Shown here piece after piece: positions 1 to 7,302 of a stretch of DNA of 64,000 bases. Position 1 is the first letter of the stretch; every line of letters starts with the position of its first letter. The stretch comes from a virus: positions 33,036-97,035 of the IMG/VR virus record IMGVR_UViG_3300008117_000081; one strand, written 5' to 3'. The translations under genes were made by a program, and so were the position numbers. The notes below the pieces were generated by a model. That model did not search any database and had not been told where the DNA came from. It saw only the letters and a list, made by a program, of their open reading frames with translations.

Positions 1-77
1 ACGCCTATTTTTCCAGGTTTTTTAGGTGTTAGCTCAAATTCACATTGGCAACAAGTGCAAACTATAATTTTACTCAT
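1..77 (-). CDS. Cysteine-rich small protein, N-terminal part only
   Basis: The first 25 codons of a leftward gene are visible; the rest lies beyond the window edge. The N-terminus has four cysteines in a C-x-C-C-x-C arrangement followed by a Lys/Pro/Gly-rich stretch, suggesting a metal-binding knuckle. A strong ACGGAGGATTTAC ribosome site precedes the ATG, and a copy of the leftward promoter-like motif lies 22 bases upstream. Function unknown. Confidence 0.6.
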   Translation of the reverse strand, partial: MSKIIVCTCCQCEFELTPKKPGKIG

Positions 78-99
78 GTAAATCCTCCGTTAAAAAAAA

Positions 100-111
100 A
101 TCGAATCTGTT
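100..111 (-). promoter_or_regulatory. Leftward promoter-like motif, copy 1
   Basis: On the minus strand it reads AACAGATTCGAT, followed by a T-run, and ends 22 bases before the start codon at 77. One of 19 related sites in the leftward region. Confidence 0.6.
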
Positions 112-134
112 GATGTTTAATGGCTAGTGCATGG

Positions 135-140
135 TATAAT
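135..140 (+). promoter_or_regulatory. TATAAT box upstream of nrdBA
   Basis: A perfect TATAAT with no TTGACA-like hexamer at 16-18 bases upstream. It lies 160 bases before nrdB and is the best candidate for rightward transcription of the reductase genes. Confidence 0.4.
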
Positions 141-171
141 TTTCATAACACAATGCGGATAAGGGAAATAG

Positions 172-240
172 ATGAAAAATAGATATAATAAATTCAATAA
201 CTTATCATATTCAAGAATTAACTATCACCCACGTATCTAA
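172..240 (+). CDS. Possible 22-residue leader peptide before nrdB
   Basis: An ATG with an AAGGG site six bases upstream opens a 22-codon frame, rich in Asn, Tyr and Arg, that ends 59 bases before nrdB. It sits in the transcribed leader of the reductase genes. There is no similarity I recognise, and it could be chance. Confidence 0.25.
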   Translation: MKNRYNKFNNLSYSRINYHPRI

Positions 241-299
241 TGCACTAGTTATTCTACGCTAAACAAGCAAAAATAGAAAAGCTCATAAAAGGAGTAGCG

Positions 300-1328
300 A
301 TGTCTCTTACTCAGAAACGAGAAGTATATAAACCTTTCGAGTATCCAAAAGCCTTCGAGTATTTTGAAAAACAACAGCAGGCTCACTGGCTTCCAACAGA
401 AGTAAGTATGGCAGGGGACATAAACGATTGGAAAACTTCTCTTAATGAAGTAGAGAGATCGGTTGTTGGCAACGTCCTTAAAGGCTTTACTCAAGCAGAA
501 ATTCATGTAGAAGACTATTGGTCTAGAAAAGTTGCTAAATGGTTTGTTAAACCAGAAGTTTGCATGATGGCAAATACTTTTGCAGGCATGGAGGCGATAC
601 ATATCTGGGGTTATTCTTATCTCAATGATTCTCTTGGTCTCGACGACTATGCAGCATTTCTTAAAGATGACGCAACGGTTGCAAAATTAAATAGATTAAA
701 AGATATTAAAGCAATAAAGACAAGCAAAGAAGAGATAGCAAGATCACTCGCTGTATTTTCTGCCTTCACAGAAGGCGTACACTTGTTCTCTAGTTTTGCC
801 ATCCTACTAAACTTTTCTCGCTTTAATAAATTAAAAGGCGTTGGTCAAATAGTAACTTGGTCTATTAGAGACGAGTCGCTTCATAGTGAAGCTGGTTGCT
901 GGTTATTCAGAGAATACTGCAAAGAAAATCCAGGCGTCAAAGAGGCCGTAGAAGAAGATATCTATGAGGCTGCAAGACTTACTGTTAAGCTAGAAGACGA
1001 CTTCATTGATATGTGCTTCAAAAGTCCTACTGGCGACGTATCAGTAGATAAGATGTTCAACCTAGGTGTTGAGGGTCTAGATAAAGACGACCTAAAGCAA
1101 TACATCAGATATAGAACTAACACTAAGCTTCAGGATCTAGGTTACTCTAGTAACTGGAAGAATATAGACAAGGACGCAATAAAGCGCATGGAGTGGTTCG
1201 ACGCTCTCAGCGCTGGAGTAGAGTTTCAGGATTTCTTTGCACAGAGAGTTACTACTTACTCTAAGGGTGTAAGTTCTAATTGGAATATTGACTATGTATT
1301 TGGAGGTAGCGATGCAGAAAACGACTAA
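300..1328 (+). CDS. nrdB: Ribonucleotide reductase, class I small (beta) subunit
   Basis: This 342-residue subunit makes the tyrosyl radical that lets NrdA reduce ribonucleotides to deoxyribonucleotides for phage DNA synthesis. The diiron ligands can be placed by the family pattern: E67, E98 and H101 (EAIH), E158 (TEGVH), E192 and H195 (RDESLH). Y105 sits seven residues after E98, as the radical tyrosine Y122 does after E115 in E. coli. An AGGAG site precedes the ATG. The end overlaps nrdA by 17 bases, so the subunits are probably translationally coupled. Overall length is normal for the family. Confidence 0.96.
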   Translation: MSLTQKREVYKPFEYPKAFEYFEKQQQAHWLPTEVSMAGDINDWKTSLNEVERSVVGNVLKGFTQAEIHVEDYWSRKVAKWFVKPEVCMMANTFAGMEAIHIWGYSYLNDSLGLDDYAAFLKDDATVAKLNRLKDIKAIKTSKEEIARSLAVFSAFTEGVHLFSSFAILLNFSRFNKLKGVGQIVTWSIRDESLHSEAGCWLFREYCKENPGVKEAVEEDIYEAARLTVKLEDDFIDMCFKSPTGDVSVDKMFNLGVEGLDKDDLKQYIRYRTNTKLQDLGYSSNWKNIDKDAIKRMEWFDALSAGVEFQDFFAQRVTTYSKGVSSNWNIDYVFGGSDAEND

Positions 1329-3021
1329 GCTAGAAGAGTTGAAATCAAAAGGTGAAGCGCCAGACTGGATGACCGAAGAAGGCTACGCTACTATCTCAAA
1401 AGGCTATCTACTAGAGGGCGAAACTCCGCGCTCTATGTATAGAAGAGTAGCTAGAGCTGCAGCAGAAGCCATAAACAACAAGCAGCTTGAGGCTAGGTTT
1501 TTTGACGTAATGTACAACAAGAACTGGCTTTGCCCTGCTTCGCCGGTGCTCAGTAATCTCGGCACTAACAGAGGACTTCCTATATCTTGCTTCGGTATTG
1601 ATACACCAGATTCTGTAGATGGCATCTATAAATCACTACATGAGATGGCTATGCTTACAAAGCATGGTGGCGGAGTAGGAATATCGCTAGATAGAATAAG
1701 AGCTCGCGGAGAGTTAATTAGAGGCGGATCAAATGGAAAGTCTGAGGGTATAGTGCCATGGGCAAAATGCTATGATACAGCTATTATCGCTACTTCACAA
1801 GGTAATGTTCGTCGCGGAGCAGCCTCTCTTAACCTAAGAGTTACACATAAAGATTTTGAAGAGTTCCTGTCGATTAGACGACCTCAAGGTGATGTAAACA
1901 GGCAGTGTCTTAATCTGCATCAGTGTGCAGTTGTCTCAGATGATTTTATGAATAAGGTAGAGAACGGAAATTCAGAAGCAAGACAACGCTGGATCGAGCT
2001 GCTTAAAACTAGACTTGAAACAGGCGAACCCTACATCATGTTTGAGGATACAGTCAACAACTCTGCTCCTCAAGCCTATAAGAATAATAATCTAAAAGTA
2101 TCAATGACCAATATTTGCAGTGAGATTACTCTGTTTACAGACGATGATCACAGTTTTATATGCTGCCTATCGTCTATAAATCTAGTCAAATGGGATGAGT
2201 GGAAGAATACTGATCTCGTCAACCTGACGGTCCAGTTTTTAAATGGTGTACTAAATGAGTTCATCAACAGAGCTAGACATCTGCCAGGCTTCGTGCGCTC
2301 GGTGAGATCAGCCGTCAAGGGTAGAGCCATTGGCATAGGTGTTTTAGGTTGGCATACTCTGCTTCAGCAGAAGAATCTGCCATTTGATTCATTTGACTCT
2401 ATGATGCTAAACGCAGAGGTTTTTAAGAACATACATGAGTCTGCTGTTGATGAATCGCGCAAGATGGCAAAAATACATGGCGAGCCTGAGTGGTGCAGAG
2501 GAACTGGAATGTACAACTCACATCTTATTGCAGTTGCTCCTACTAGGTCAAACTCTATCATATCCGGCGATGTGAGTCCTGGTATTGAGCCGATCATAGC
2601 AAATGCCTATACAGACAAAACGGCTAAAGGCGTATTCATCAGAAAGAATAAAGAACTTGCTGTCATACTAGACAAATATGGCAAGAACACAGACGAGACC
2701 TGGAGATCAATACTTGTAGACAACGGTTCGGTTCAGCAGTTAAAATTTCTATCTGAATCAGAGAAAGAAGTATTTAAGACTGCATACGAGATAAATCAGA
2801 AATCTATCATTAGACAAGCAGGTCAAAGACAAAAATTCATAGATCAAGCCCAGTCTTTAAACCTATTCTTTCCAGCAGACGCGGATCCTAAATGGTTCCA
2901 CGAAGTACATATAGATGCCTGGAAAGCCGGTGTAAAGACTCTGTATTATTGCAGATCTAGCTCGGTTATAAAAGGGGACATGGCTAGTAGAGGCGATGAG
3001 TGTAAATCGTGCGAGAGTTAA
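1312..3021 (+). CDS. nrdA: Ribonucleotide reductase, class I large (alpha) subunit
   Basis: The catalytic subunit, 569 residues from the ATG at 1312, which has a GGAGGTAGCG site; an in-frame codon at 1288 has none. Active-site marks are C93 (ISCFGI), the N-x-C-x-E loop (NICSE, about residue 268) that carries the thiyl cysteine, a cysteine pair partner in the ICCLSS segment, the paired tyrosines of TLYY that carry the radical, and a C-terminal C-x-x-C (ECKSCES) that re-reduces the site. It is nearly 200 residues shorter than E. coli NrdA; the missing part includes the N-terminal ATP-cone, so overall dATP control is probably absent, as in many phage enzymes. Confidence 0.95.
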   Translation: MQKTTKLEELKSKGEAPDWMTEEGYATISKGYLLEGETPRSMYRRVARAAAEAINNKQLEARFFDVMYNKNWLCPASPVLSNLGTNRGLPISCFGIDTPDSVDGIYKSLHEMAMLTKHGGGVGISLDRIRARGELIRGGSNGKSEGIVPWAKCYDTAIIATSQGNVRRGAASLNLRVTHKDFEEFLSIRRPQGDVNRQCLNLHQCAVVSDDFMNKVENGNSEARQRWIELLKTRLETGEPYIMFEDTVNNSAPQAYKNNNLKVSMTNICSEITLFTDDDHSFICCLSSINLVKWDEWKNTDLVNLTVQFLNGVLNEFINRARHLPGFVRSVRSAVKGRAIGIGVLGWHTLLQQKNLPFDSFDSMMLNAEVFKNIHESAVDESRKMAKIHGEPEWCRGTGMYNSHLIAVAPTRSNSIISGDVSPGIEPIIANAYTDKTAKGVFIRKNKELAVILDKYGKNTDETWRSILVDNGSVQQLKFLSESEKEVFKTAYEINQKSIIRQAGQRQKFIDQAQSLNLFFPADADPKWFHEVHIDAWKAGVKTLYYCRSSSVIKGDMASRGDECKSCES

Positions 3022-3031
3022 TCTCTCGCAC
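3009..3031. terminator. Hairpin terminator between convergent nrdA and leftward gene
   Basis: GTGCGAGAG and CTCTCGCAC form a perfect 9-bp stem with a TTAAT loop, followed on the + strand by TATTTTAT. It overlaps the nrdA stop and abuts the stop of the convergent gene, so it could serve both directions, although the minus-side tract is poor in T. Confidence 0.65.
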
Positions 3032-3654
3032 TATTTTATAGTATTTGCGGGACTTCTTTCTTGATATTTTAAGTTGAGATATTTTCTAACATACGGATGG
3101 CTTTTTACCTGGTCATCCGATGCTTTAATTGCGCCCGTCACGCCGTTCTTCCAGGCATAGACGCGTCTTAGTTCATCTCTTGGAAAGACTCTAGACAGCC
3201 TGCTCCAGTGTTTGTTGGCAAGCTCTTTGTCTGCGTTTTCATTCGAGTTTACATATGAGGTTATCTCATTATGATCTTTATCTAAGAGTGACCCATACTT
3301 AGCTTTGATGTCGGGGTTTTTTCCGACTATCTCTTTAATAGTATGAGGCATTAGACCTGTTAGGCCAGCAGCTGAATCACCTCTATTCAATCCGTAGTTT
3401 ACCGTCTTATGTTTCTTGTTTTTACCACTAGAACTTTCTATGAAAGCAATGTGATGAAGATCTGGATGAAGGCTCACCTGCTCGTTTGAACTGCTATCTT
3501 GCGGAGCGTAGGGAATTTTCTGTGTGTTTAGTTGACCTGGATCCTGCGACAGCATGCCCGCTAGTGCAGCTGCAGTAAACAGTGAAGCCTTATTGAGGCT
3601 CTTCTCCAGAGTCCATTGGCCGTTGCTTGATATCTTTAAGACTTCTTTGCTCAT
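3031..3654 (-). CDS. Lytic-transglycosylase-like protein with N-terminal NGQW motif
   Basis: A 207-residue protein. Residues 65-195 follow the order of the SLT/goose-lysozyme fold: a helix with a candidate catalytic Glu (FIESSSG, E73), then GLTGLMP (97-103) matching the G-x-x-GLMQ-x-x-P loop, then YAWKNG (166-171) and HPYVRKYL (186-193) matching the usual AYNAG and tr-YV-k-i segments. This suggests cleavage of peptidoglycan during entry or lysis. Residues 11-14 are NGQW, shared with three late proteins, which favours a virion-associated role. A short hydrophobic stretch (24-35) follows the motif. The assignment rests on motif order only. Confidence 0.5.
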   Translation of the reverse strand: MSKEVLKISSNGQWTLEKSLNKASLFTAAALAGMLSQDPGQLNTQKIPYAPQDSSSNEQVSLHPDLHHIAFIESSSGKNKKHKTVNYGLNRGDSAAGLTGLMPHTIKEIVGKNPDIKAKYGSLLDKDHNEITSYVNSNENADKELANKHWSRLSRVFPRDELRRVYAWKNGVTGAIKASDDQVKSHPYVRKYLNLKYQERSPANTIK

Positions 3655-3988
3655 CTTTTACCTTAAGTTTTTTTAGATTACCTCTGTAAGAGCAGACAGC
3701 ACAAACTTTTATTTCAAACTCACCGTCTAGTCTTTTAAATTGAATCTTTTTAAACTCTGTTTTGCCACAATTTTCACATATAGGCTCTATAGGCTCAATC
3801 TCAATACCTCTACTGCGACTTTCCTTTACCTTCTCTTCTCTTTCTTCAAGCTGGTCTATGCAATTTGAATTTACTAATTTTCTAAGTTTTGTAACTTCTC
3901 TTTTTAATTTTTCGTTCTCTTGCTCCAGCTTCTTGTATCTTTTCCAGTCTTCTGGTGAATCTTTCTTGCCACGTCCCATAACCCCCAC
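3590..3988 (-). CDS. Coiled-coil and zinc-ribbon protein
   Basis: Up to 132 residues. Residues 15-60 are a Glu/Lys-rich heptad-like coiled coil, followed by two C-x-x-C knuckles (CENC and CAVC, about 28 residues apart) typical of a zinc ribbon, and a Lys-rich tail. The frame can open at GTG 3988 or at ATG 3979; neither has well-spaced ribosome binding. It overlaps the next leftward gene by 65 bases. Zinc ribbons of this type often bind nucleic acid or RNA polymerase, but no specific role can be read here. Confidence 0.7.
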   Translation of the reverse strand: MGVMGRGKKDSPEDWKRYKKLEQENEKLKREVTKLRKLVNSNCIDQLEEREEKVKESRSRGIEIEPIEPICENCGKTEFKKIQFKRLDGEFEIKVCAVCSYRGNLKKLKVKDEQRSLKDIKQRPMDSGEEPQ

Positions 3989-4051
3989 TTTTAAGAAGTT
4001 ATAATAACTTAATTATATCATATATTTAGTCAAGTAAGCCCTATTACAAAG

Positions 4052-4057
4052 TATAAT
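4052..4057 (+). promoter_or_regulatory. TATAAT box, possible leaderless start
   Basis: TATAAT lies seven bases before an ATG (4065) on the + strand, with no -35 box. Transcription would start at or next to the ATG. Confidence 0.35.
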
Positions 4058-4064
4058 GTTTTAC

Positions 4065-4394
4065 ATGACTTATAGTGACCATGATATGCAATCATTCATG
4101 AATCTTTGCCCTTTATGTAAAGGTTATACTTTCTCATCTCACTGGATGAGCGAGTATTCGCGGGACTGGATGAAGTGCAGGAGCTGCGGCTACATGGAGC
4201 TGCGCTCTGTTTCTACAGCTAGAATATATAGCAAGCTATGCCCAGATAGGCTTAATGAACCGTTCAACGAACCTGTTACTCCTGAGCTTATCAAGGGTGC
4301 TGTCAATATTGGAATATACGGAGATAGAAATCATAGCTGCCATAATAGCTGCACCAGCGACGCTTCCGGTTGTAAGAATAAAGAATATAAATAG
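4065..4394 (+). CDS. Small zinc-finger-like protein (rightward, antisense overlap)
   Basis: A 109-codon frame with CPLC and CRSC knuckles about 30 residues apart, a plausible zinc ribbon. The C-terminal third is low in pattern and overlaps the well-supported leftward gene 4236-4406 in antisense by 159 bases, so the true product may be unusual or the frame may be partly fortuitous. An upstream ATG at 4056 lies inside the TATAAT box and is unlikely to be used. Confidence 0.4.
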   Translation: MTYSDHDMQSFMNLCPLCKGYTFSSHWMSEYSRDWMKCRSCGYMELRSVSTARIYSKLCPDRLNEPFNEPVTPELIKGAVNIGIYGDRNHSCHNSCTSDASGCKNKEYK

Positions 4395-4406
4395 TACCTT
4401 AAACAT
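4236..4406 (-). CDS. Small membrane protein, 56 residues
   Basis: An AAGGAGAAGG ribosome site precedes the ATG at 4406, which overlaps the stop of the upstream gene by eight bases. Residues 3-32 are strongly hydrophobic (one or two membrane segments); the rest is a charged tail. It probably sits in the inner membrane. No family recognised. Confidence 0.65.
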   Translation of the reverse strand: MFKVLFIFFILTTGSVAGAAIMAAMISISVYSNIDSTLDKLRSNRFVERFIKPIWA

Positions 4407-4884
4407 CCTTCTCCTTTTTAAGCGAATCATTTATCGCTTTACTAGTTAAATATCGTTCTACGAATTCGACAAATAAATCTAGATGCTTTTCATCGCCTGT
4501 ATTGGTAAGTTTTTCTCCATTTATAAGCAATTCACTGTCGGACATGATCATGCAGATCTTATGGTCTTCGCTTACAAACTTATAAGCAGCATCTATAACA
4601 TCAATAGCTGCTACTATATCTTGAGGTATGTCAAATTCGCCACCATCAAGATGGTTAAGTAGCTCAAGCGTTTCTTGAGGACTAGCGTTGTCAGGAAAGT
4701 CTTTCTTAACTAGAAAGTCTCCGCCATAGGTAAAGGCAAGTATGTTAGCTCCGAGTTCCCATTCACCTACAAGCTGATAGCTTTGTCTTCTTTTATTCGT
4801 ACCTTTGACGCCAACAAGATCGCGCATCTCAATGAACTTTACACGAACAATGTCACCTTTTTTGATTCCAACAAATTTACTCAT
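4399..4884 (-). CDS. Hypothetical protein, 161 residues
   Basis: A soluble, mixed-charge protein with an N-terminal segment (GIKKGDIVRVKFIE) that looks like the start of a small beta barrel, a middle acidic part and a helical C-terminal third. AAAGGA precedes the ATG and the promoter-like motif lies 20 bases upstream, so this is the first gene of a leftward transcript. No function recognised. Confidence 0.75.
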   Translation of the reverse strand: MSKFVGIKKGDIVRVKFIEMRDLVGVKGTNKRRQSYQLVGEWELGANILAFTYGGDFLVKKDFPDNASPQETLELLNHLDGGEFDIPQDIVAAIDVIDAAYKFVSEDHKICMIMSDSELLINGEKLTNTGDEKHLDLFVEFVERYLTSKAINDSLKKEKDV

Positions 4885-4904
4885 AGTTATCCTTTTAGAA
4901 ATAT

Positions 4905-4916
4905 ATCGATTCTGTT
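4905..4916 (-). promoter_or_regulatory. Leftward promoter-like motif, copy 2
   Basis: AACAGAATCGAT followed by ATA, 20 bases before the start at 4884. The companion 15-base repeat lies 19 bases further upstream. Confidence 0.65.
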
Positions 4917-4935
4917 GTAGCCTATAGCGGTATTC

Positions 4936-4950
4936 GGCGTAGCAGTGTCA
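4936..4950 (-). repeat. TGACACTGCTACGCC repeat, copy 1
   Basis: Minus-strand TGACACTGCTACGCC. This copy overlaps the TGA stop of the upstream gene and has no terminator beside it, showing that the element is conserved independently of the terminators that flank four of the other copies. Confidence 0.6.
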
Positions 4951-5430
4951 GCGCCCCCGCTGAATTTTACCGGCAATCCACCGCCTAACTCCGTAATAAA
5001 TTTTAACTGTAAAAATAAAAGGTTTTGCTAGTATAATTTTATTTCTATGGTCAGCGGACAACACTATGTCTCTAGCATGCTCTGGATTCTTAAGCATGGC
5101 CGCAGTGTATGCTACATTATAAAAAAACAACTTATATAGAATAACCATATATCTAAATAAGAATAGATTTATTGAGATTCGATTGGCAGTATCCAGCACT
5201 CTATATCTAAAACCTTTATCTGGATCAGACTTATATACTACATCAACATTCAATAACTCAAATAAAGAACTTGAGCCTAGGTCTGCATACCATCTTGCTT
5301 CGCTCCACTTATTCTTAATGTCGCCGTTTATGCGGCCTACTCTTTGTCCCCAAAACTCAAAACATTTTAATGTAGTTATCATGTGCTTTCTACCCTTATC
5401 TCGTAGAGCTAGGTACTCTCTTTGATCCAT
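4948..5430 (-). CDS. Hypothetical protein, possibly membrane-associated
   Basis: The 160-residue product starts at ATG 5430 (AAGGACTAGCGTT before it); an earlier GTG would overlap the preceding gene by 44 bases. The first half is hydrophilic and rich in Arg/Trp; residues about 85-125 are hydrophobic and aromatic, suggesting a membrane or buried helix pair; the C-terminus is basic. No family recognised. Confidence 0.7.
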   Translation of the reverse strand: MDQREYLALRDKGRKHMITTLKCFEFWGQRVGRINGDIKNKWSEARWYADLGSSSLFELLNVDVVYKSDPDKGFRYRVLDTANRISINLFLFRYMVILYKLFFYNVAYTAAMLKNPEHARDIVLSADHRNKIILAKPFIFTVKIYYGVRRWIAGKIQRGR

Positions 5431-5434
5431 AACG

Positions 5435-5614
5435 CTAGTCCTTTTTATATTTTGTTTTTCTTGTATAGGTTTTAGCACTCTTAAAAGTTTTAGAGGGCTT
5501 ATGTGGTGCTCTAGGCGATTTGTGCATTTTAATGTATAGATTTAGACAGCCCAAGCATTGATGCTTGGGCATTTTTTTACCGTTAAATTTAGGATGCTTT
5601 TCACATCTGGTCAT
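5435..5614 (-). CDS. Tiny zinc-knuckle protein, 59 residues
   Basis: The product has Cys4, His6-Pro, a Lys/Pro stretch and then C-L-G-C, the pattern C-x-H-P-(x)n-P-x-x-x-C-x-x-C seen in small hypothetical proteins of many phages, followed by a very basic tail (Lys/Arg/Pro). Its ATG overlaps the stop of the upstream mini-ORF (ATGA). The 10-bp palindrome at 5549-5570 lies within its codons. It probably binds zinc and nucleic acid; the role is unknown. Confidence 0.65.
   Translation of the reverse strand: MTRCEKHPKFNGKKMPKHQCLGCLNLYIKMHKSPRAPHKPSKTFKSAKTYTRKTKYKKD
5549..5578 (+). terminator. Terminator-like palindrome inside a coding region
   Basis: GCCCAAGCAT and ATGCTTGGGC form a perfect stem followed on the + strand by A and seven T. 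It has the shape of a rightward intrinsic terminator, yet it also encodes the zinc-knuckle residues of the leftward mini-gene. It could stop antisense transcription entering from 4065-4394. Confidence 0.45.
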
Positions 5615-5679
5615 TTAAACTCTGATAAAAGCGTTACACAAAACAATAGTATTATTATATTTTTTACTATGGGATCCAT
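5611..5679 (-). CDS. Possible 22-residue membrane peptide
   Basis: The ATG lies one base after the upstream stop codon, and the frame ends overlapping the next start (ATGA). The centre is hydrophobic (IIILLFCVTLL). There is no ribosome site of its own, so translation would depend on coupling. Confidence 0.3.
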   Translation of the reverse strand: MDPIVKNIIILLFCVTLLSEFK

Positions 5680-5680
5680 A

Positions 5681-6193
5681 TTAAACTAAGTGCCTAAGAT
5701 TTTCAGGCACAGATTCCGCGACTATTGAGCTCTTTGCTTTTGAAGTTTTTTCAACCTTTAACTCTTCTAGTCTGGAATTAAGGGCTTCTTGAACTTCTTG
5801 CTCGGAGTCTGTACCTGCAGTTGCTTTAAGTAATTTACGAAGCTCTTTTACCTGTGAATCGCCGTTACCTACACGAGAAACAGATTTACCTGAACCACTA
5901 GAGCTCTGATGCTTTACATTGCCATTCAAGCGCGGATCCTTCTTAATCCAGTTAGAGATTAATCCGCTGCAATACTTACTATAATCTACGTCGCTAGTCA
6001 TCTTTCCTGCAAATTCTGTAGAAGAAGTTATTGATCCATCTTTGAGACCAGTTATTAGAATTTCTCTTACTTTTTTCTTGTGATCTGAGGTGATAACACT
6101 TTTGACGTCTTCACCAGGATTAAAGCTCACACCGCTGTTTTCCAACACACTAGTGATTGCCTGAAACGTTGCTTCCCGCTGATTTTGGGCCAT
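5681..6193 (-). CDS. HLRHL-family protein, divergent copy
   Basis: A 170-residue member of a four-gene family (others start at 18385, 19766 and 20796). Shared parts are the N-terminal NQR-A-x-x-x-AI segment, a K-x-x-x-I-L-x-x-G box, SGLISNWIKKDPRLNG in the middle, a linker with Gly/Ser, a helix with LRKLLK, and the C-terminal PENLRHLV. Similar hypothetical proteins with NW-x-x-K and LRHL motifs are widespread in phages, without known role. A hairpin (GACCGA/TCGGTC) lies just ahead of the AAGGA site. This copy is AT-richer and about 12 kb from its paralogs. Confidence 0.75.
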   Translation of the reverse strand: MAQNQREATFQAITSVLENSGVSFNPGEDVKSVITSDHKKKVREILITGLKDGSITSSTEFAGKMTSDVDYSKYCSGLISNWIKKDPRLNGNVKHQSSSGSGKSVSRVGNGDSQVKELRKLLKATAGTDSEQEVQEALNSRLEELKVEKTSKAKSSIVAESVPENLRHLV

Positions 6194-6233
6194 AAAAATC
6201 CTTATGTTGCTAAGACCGAGACATTCGGTCCTT

Positions 6234-6344
6234 TCATTTATTCTTATACTTAATCAATTTATAAGCATAATAAGCAATTACAAGCGGCACTGCGCCTGGT
6301 ACAACGAGTGCCGCTAAAACTTTTAGTAAAGCATTCTTCTTCAC
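6234..6344 (-). CDS. Small membrane peptide, 36 residues
   Basis: A GTG start six bases after AAGGG and one base after the stop of the upstream gene. The product is a single hydrophobic helix (about 7-30) flanked by Lys residues, a typical one-pass phage membrane peptide. Confidence 0.5.
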   Translation of the reverse strand: MKKNALLKVLAALVVPGAVPLVIAYYAYKLIKYKNK

Positions 6345-6345
6345 A

Positions 6346-6576
6346 TTAACCCTTTATGAACTGCATAATGGCTTTTTTCTGCTCTTCAGTAAGAGAATCA
6401 AAATTAATCTTTGAAGAACTATTAGTTTGATTTTTTTCGACAAACTCTTTTACGTCGTCTAAAACCTCTAGTATTGCTTTCGCCTTGCTAATCCCAAAAC
6501 TAACAACAAACTTATCATCATTAAATATGGAGATAGTCTTATGGCCTTTATACTCACCGACTTCTGTTCTAAACAT
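6346..6576 (-). CDS. Hypothetical protein, 76 residues
   Basis: A beta-rich N-terminal half (EVGEYKGHKTISIFND) and a helical Lys/Glu C-terminal half ending in a segment resembling SLTEEQKKAIMQFIKG. AAAGGGG precedes the ATG; the motif copy at 6607 lies 30 bases upstream. No function known to me. Confidence 0.7.
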   Translation of the reverse strand: MFRTEVGEYKGHKTISIFNDDKFVVSFGISKAKAILEVLDDVKEFVEKNQTNSSSKINFDSLTEEQKKAIMQFIKG

Positions 6577-6606
6577 ACAAACCCCTTTTGTTTTTCATGA
6601 TATGAA

Positions 6607-6618
6607 ATCGAGCCTGTT
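6607..6618 (-). promoter_or_regulatory. Leftward promoter-like motif, copy 3
   Basis: A variant, AACAGGCTCGAT, 30 bases before the start at 6576, lying in an AT-rich stretch between two genes. Confidence 0.55.
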
Positions 6619-6621
6619 ATA

Positions 6622-6873
6622 TTATAACTTATCGTATCTAGACTTTATTAGAAAAATAAAGATAAGAGCAATTAATAGTTCACCCATAAATATTGTGCCA
6701 CTGACAAATAAGGCTTCAAGAAATATAGCGGCGTTTCTAAGCACTACACCTGAAAATAGTCCAATGGCCATAAGATTATCATCTCGTTCAGATAGTCCAA
6801 GCCTATCCAATACTTTATGATGAAACTTAAAAAAATAAATAATTGTAGCAGCTAGAAAAATAAGTGAAAACAC
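6622..6873 (-). CDS. Membrane protein, 83 residues
   Basis: Starts at GTG 6873 with AAAGGAG upstream, overlapping the previous stop by one base (TAGTG). Three hydrophobic segments (about 1-15, 35-52 and 58-77) are separated by charged loops. It is probably an inner-membrane protein; the role is unknown. Confidence 0.6.
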   Translation of the reverse strand: MFSLIFLAATIIYFFKFHHKVLDRLGLSERDDNLMAIGLFSGVVLRNAAIFLEALFVSGTIFMGELLIALIFIFLIKSRYDKL

Positions 6874-6992
6874 TAGCTATCTCCTTTGAACCAGTCATGC
6901 AGCATGAGTACTTGAAGTCCATCTACACTCGTGTCTAGTTCTTCAAAAGTTATAATATCTAATTTATAGAATATCCTGTATATTGTCGCCAT
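6873..6992 (-). CDS. Mini-family protein, 39 residues
   Basis: The short frame contains KLDIITFEE, identical over nine residues to the mini-gene at 9791-9895, followed by an amphipathic segment ending in HDWF. The ATG lies inside the 3' end of the cREC gene with only an AGGCG-like site, and the stop overlaps the next GTG. The identity to a distant mini-gene is the main support. Confidence 0.5.
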   Translation of the reverse strand: MATIYRIFYKLDIITFEELDTSVDGLQVLMLHDWFKGDS

Positions 6993-7302
6993 CGCCTGAT
7001 GCCTGTTTAATTTTTTCATTTAACCTCACTATCATAGCTGTAATTCTTGATCTGCCTACTGGATTAGCGCTAACACACTCGATCTTTTTAGGAGCAAGGT
7101 GCAGATTTTCTTCTAAAAAGCACATGATATCATAGCCTGTTTTTTCTCTGCCATCTGAATCAAAAGAAGCCAGATCATGATCAAGTAGTAGCAGATCCCA
7201 TGGACCATTTCGCTCTAGCTGCCTTATGCCTTCATTAAAATTTCTTACCAGCACATGAGCCTCAGTGAGTTCACGTGTGTCGTCTATTGCTAATATTCTC
7301 AT
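6964..7302 (-). CDS. cREC-type receiver-like domain protein
   Basis: The 112 residues match the compact receiver-like cREC pattern: an N-terminal LAIDDTR strand/acid patch, L-E-x-x-G-x-WD-LLLLDHDL in the middle, TGYDIMCFLEE, then a SANPVGRSRI segment. This family is predicted to process cyclic-phosphate ends, possibly in RNA repair, rather than to act in two-component signalling; that role is a prediction from the literature. The ATG overlaps the upstream stop (ATGA). Confidence 0.75.
   Translation of the reverse strand: MRILAIDDTRELTEAHVLVRNFNEGIRQLERNGPWDLLLLDHDLASFDSDGREKTGYDIMCFLEENLHLAPKKIECVSANPVGRSRITAMIVRLNEKIKQASGDGDNIQDIL

Noticed and set aside
249-602. Leftward 117-codon frame opposite nrdB
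   Set aside because: It lies on the antisense strand of a certain gene, lacks a ribosome site and has no protein-like pattern.
3590-3988. HNH endonuclease from the paired C-x-x-C knuckles
   Set aside because: No His-Asn-His core follows the cysteines; the pattern is only a zinc ribbon.
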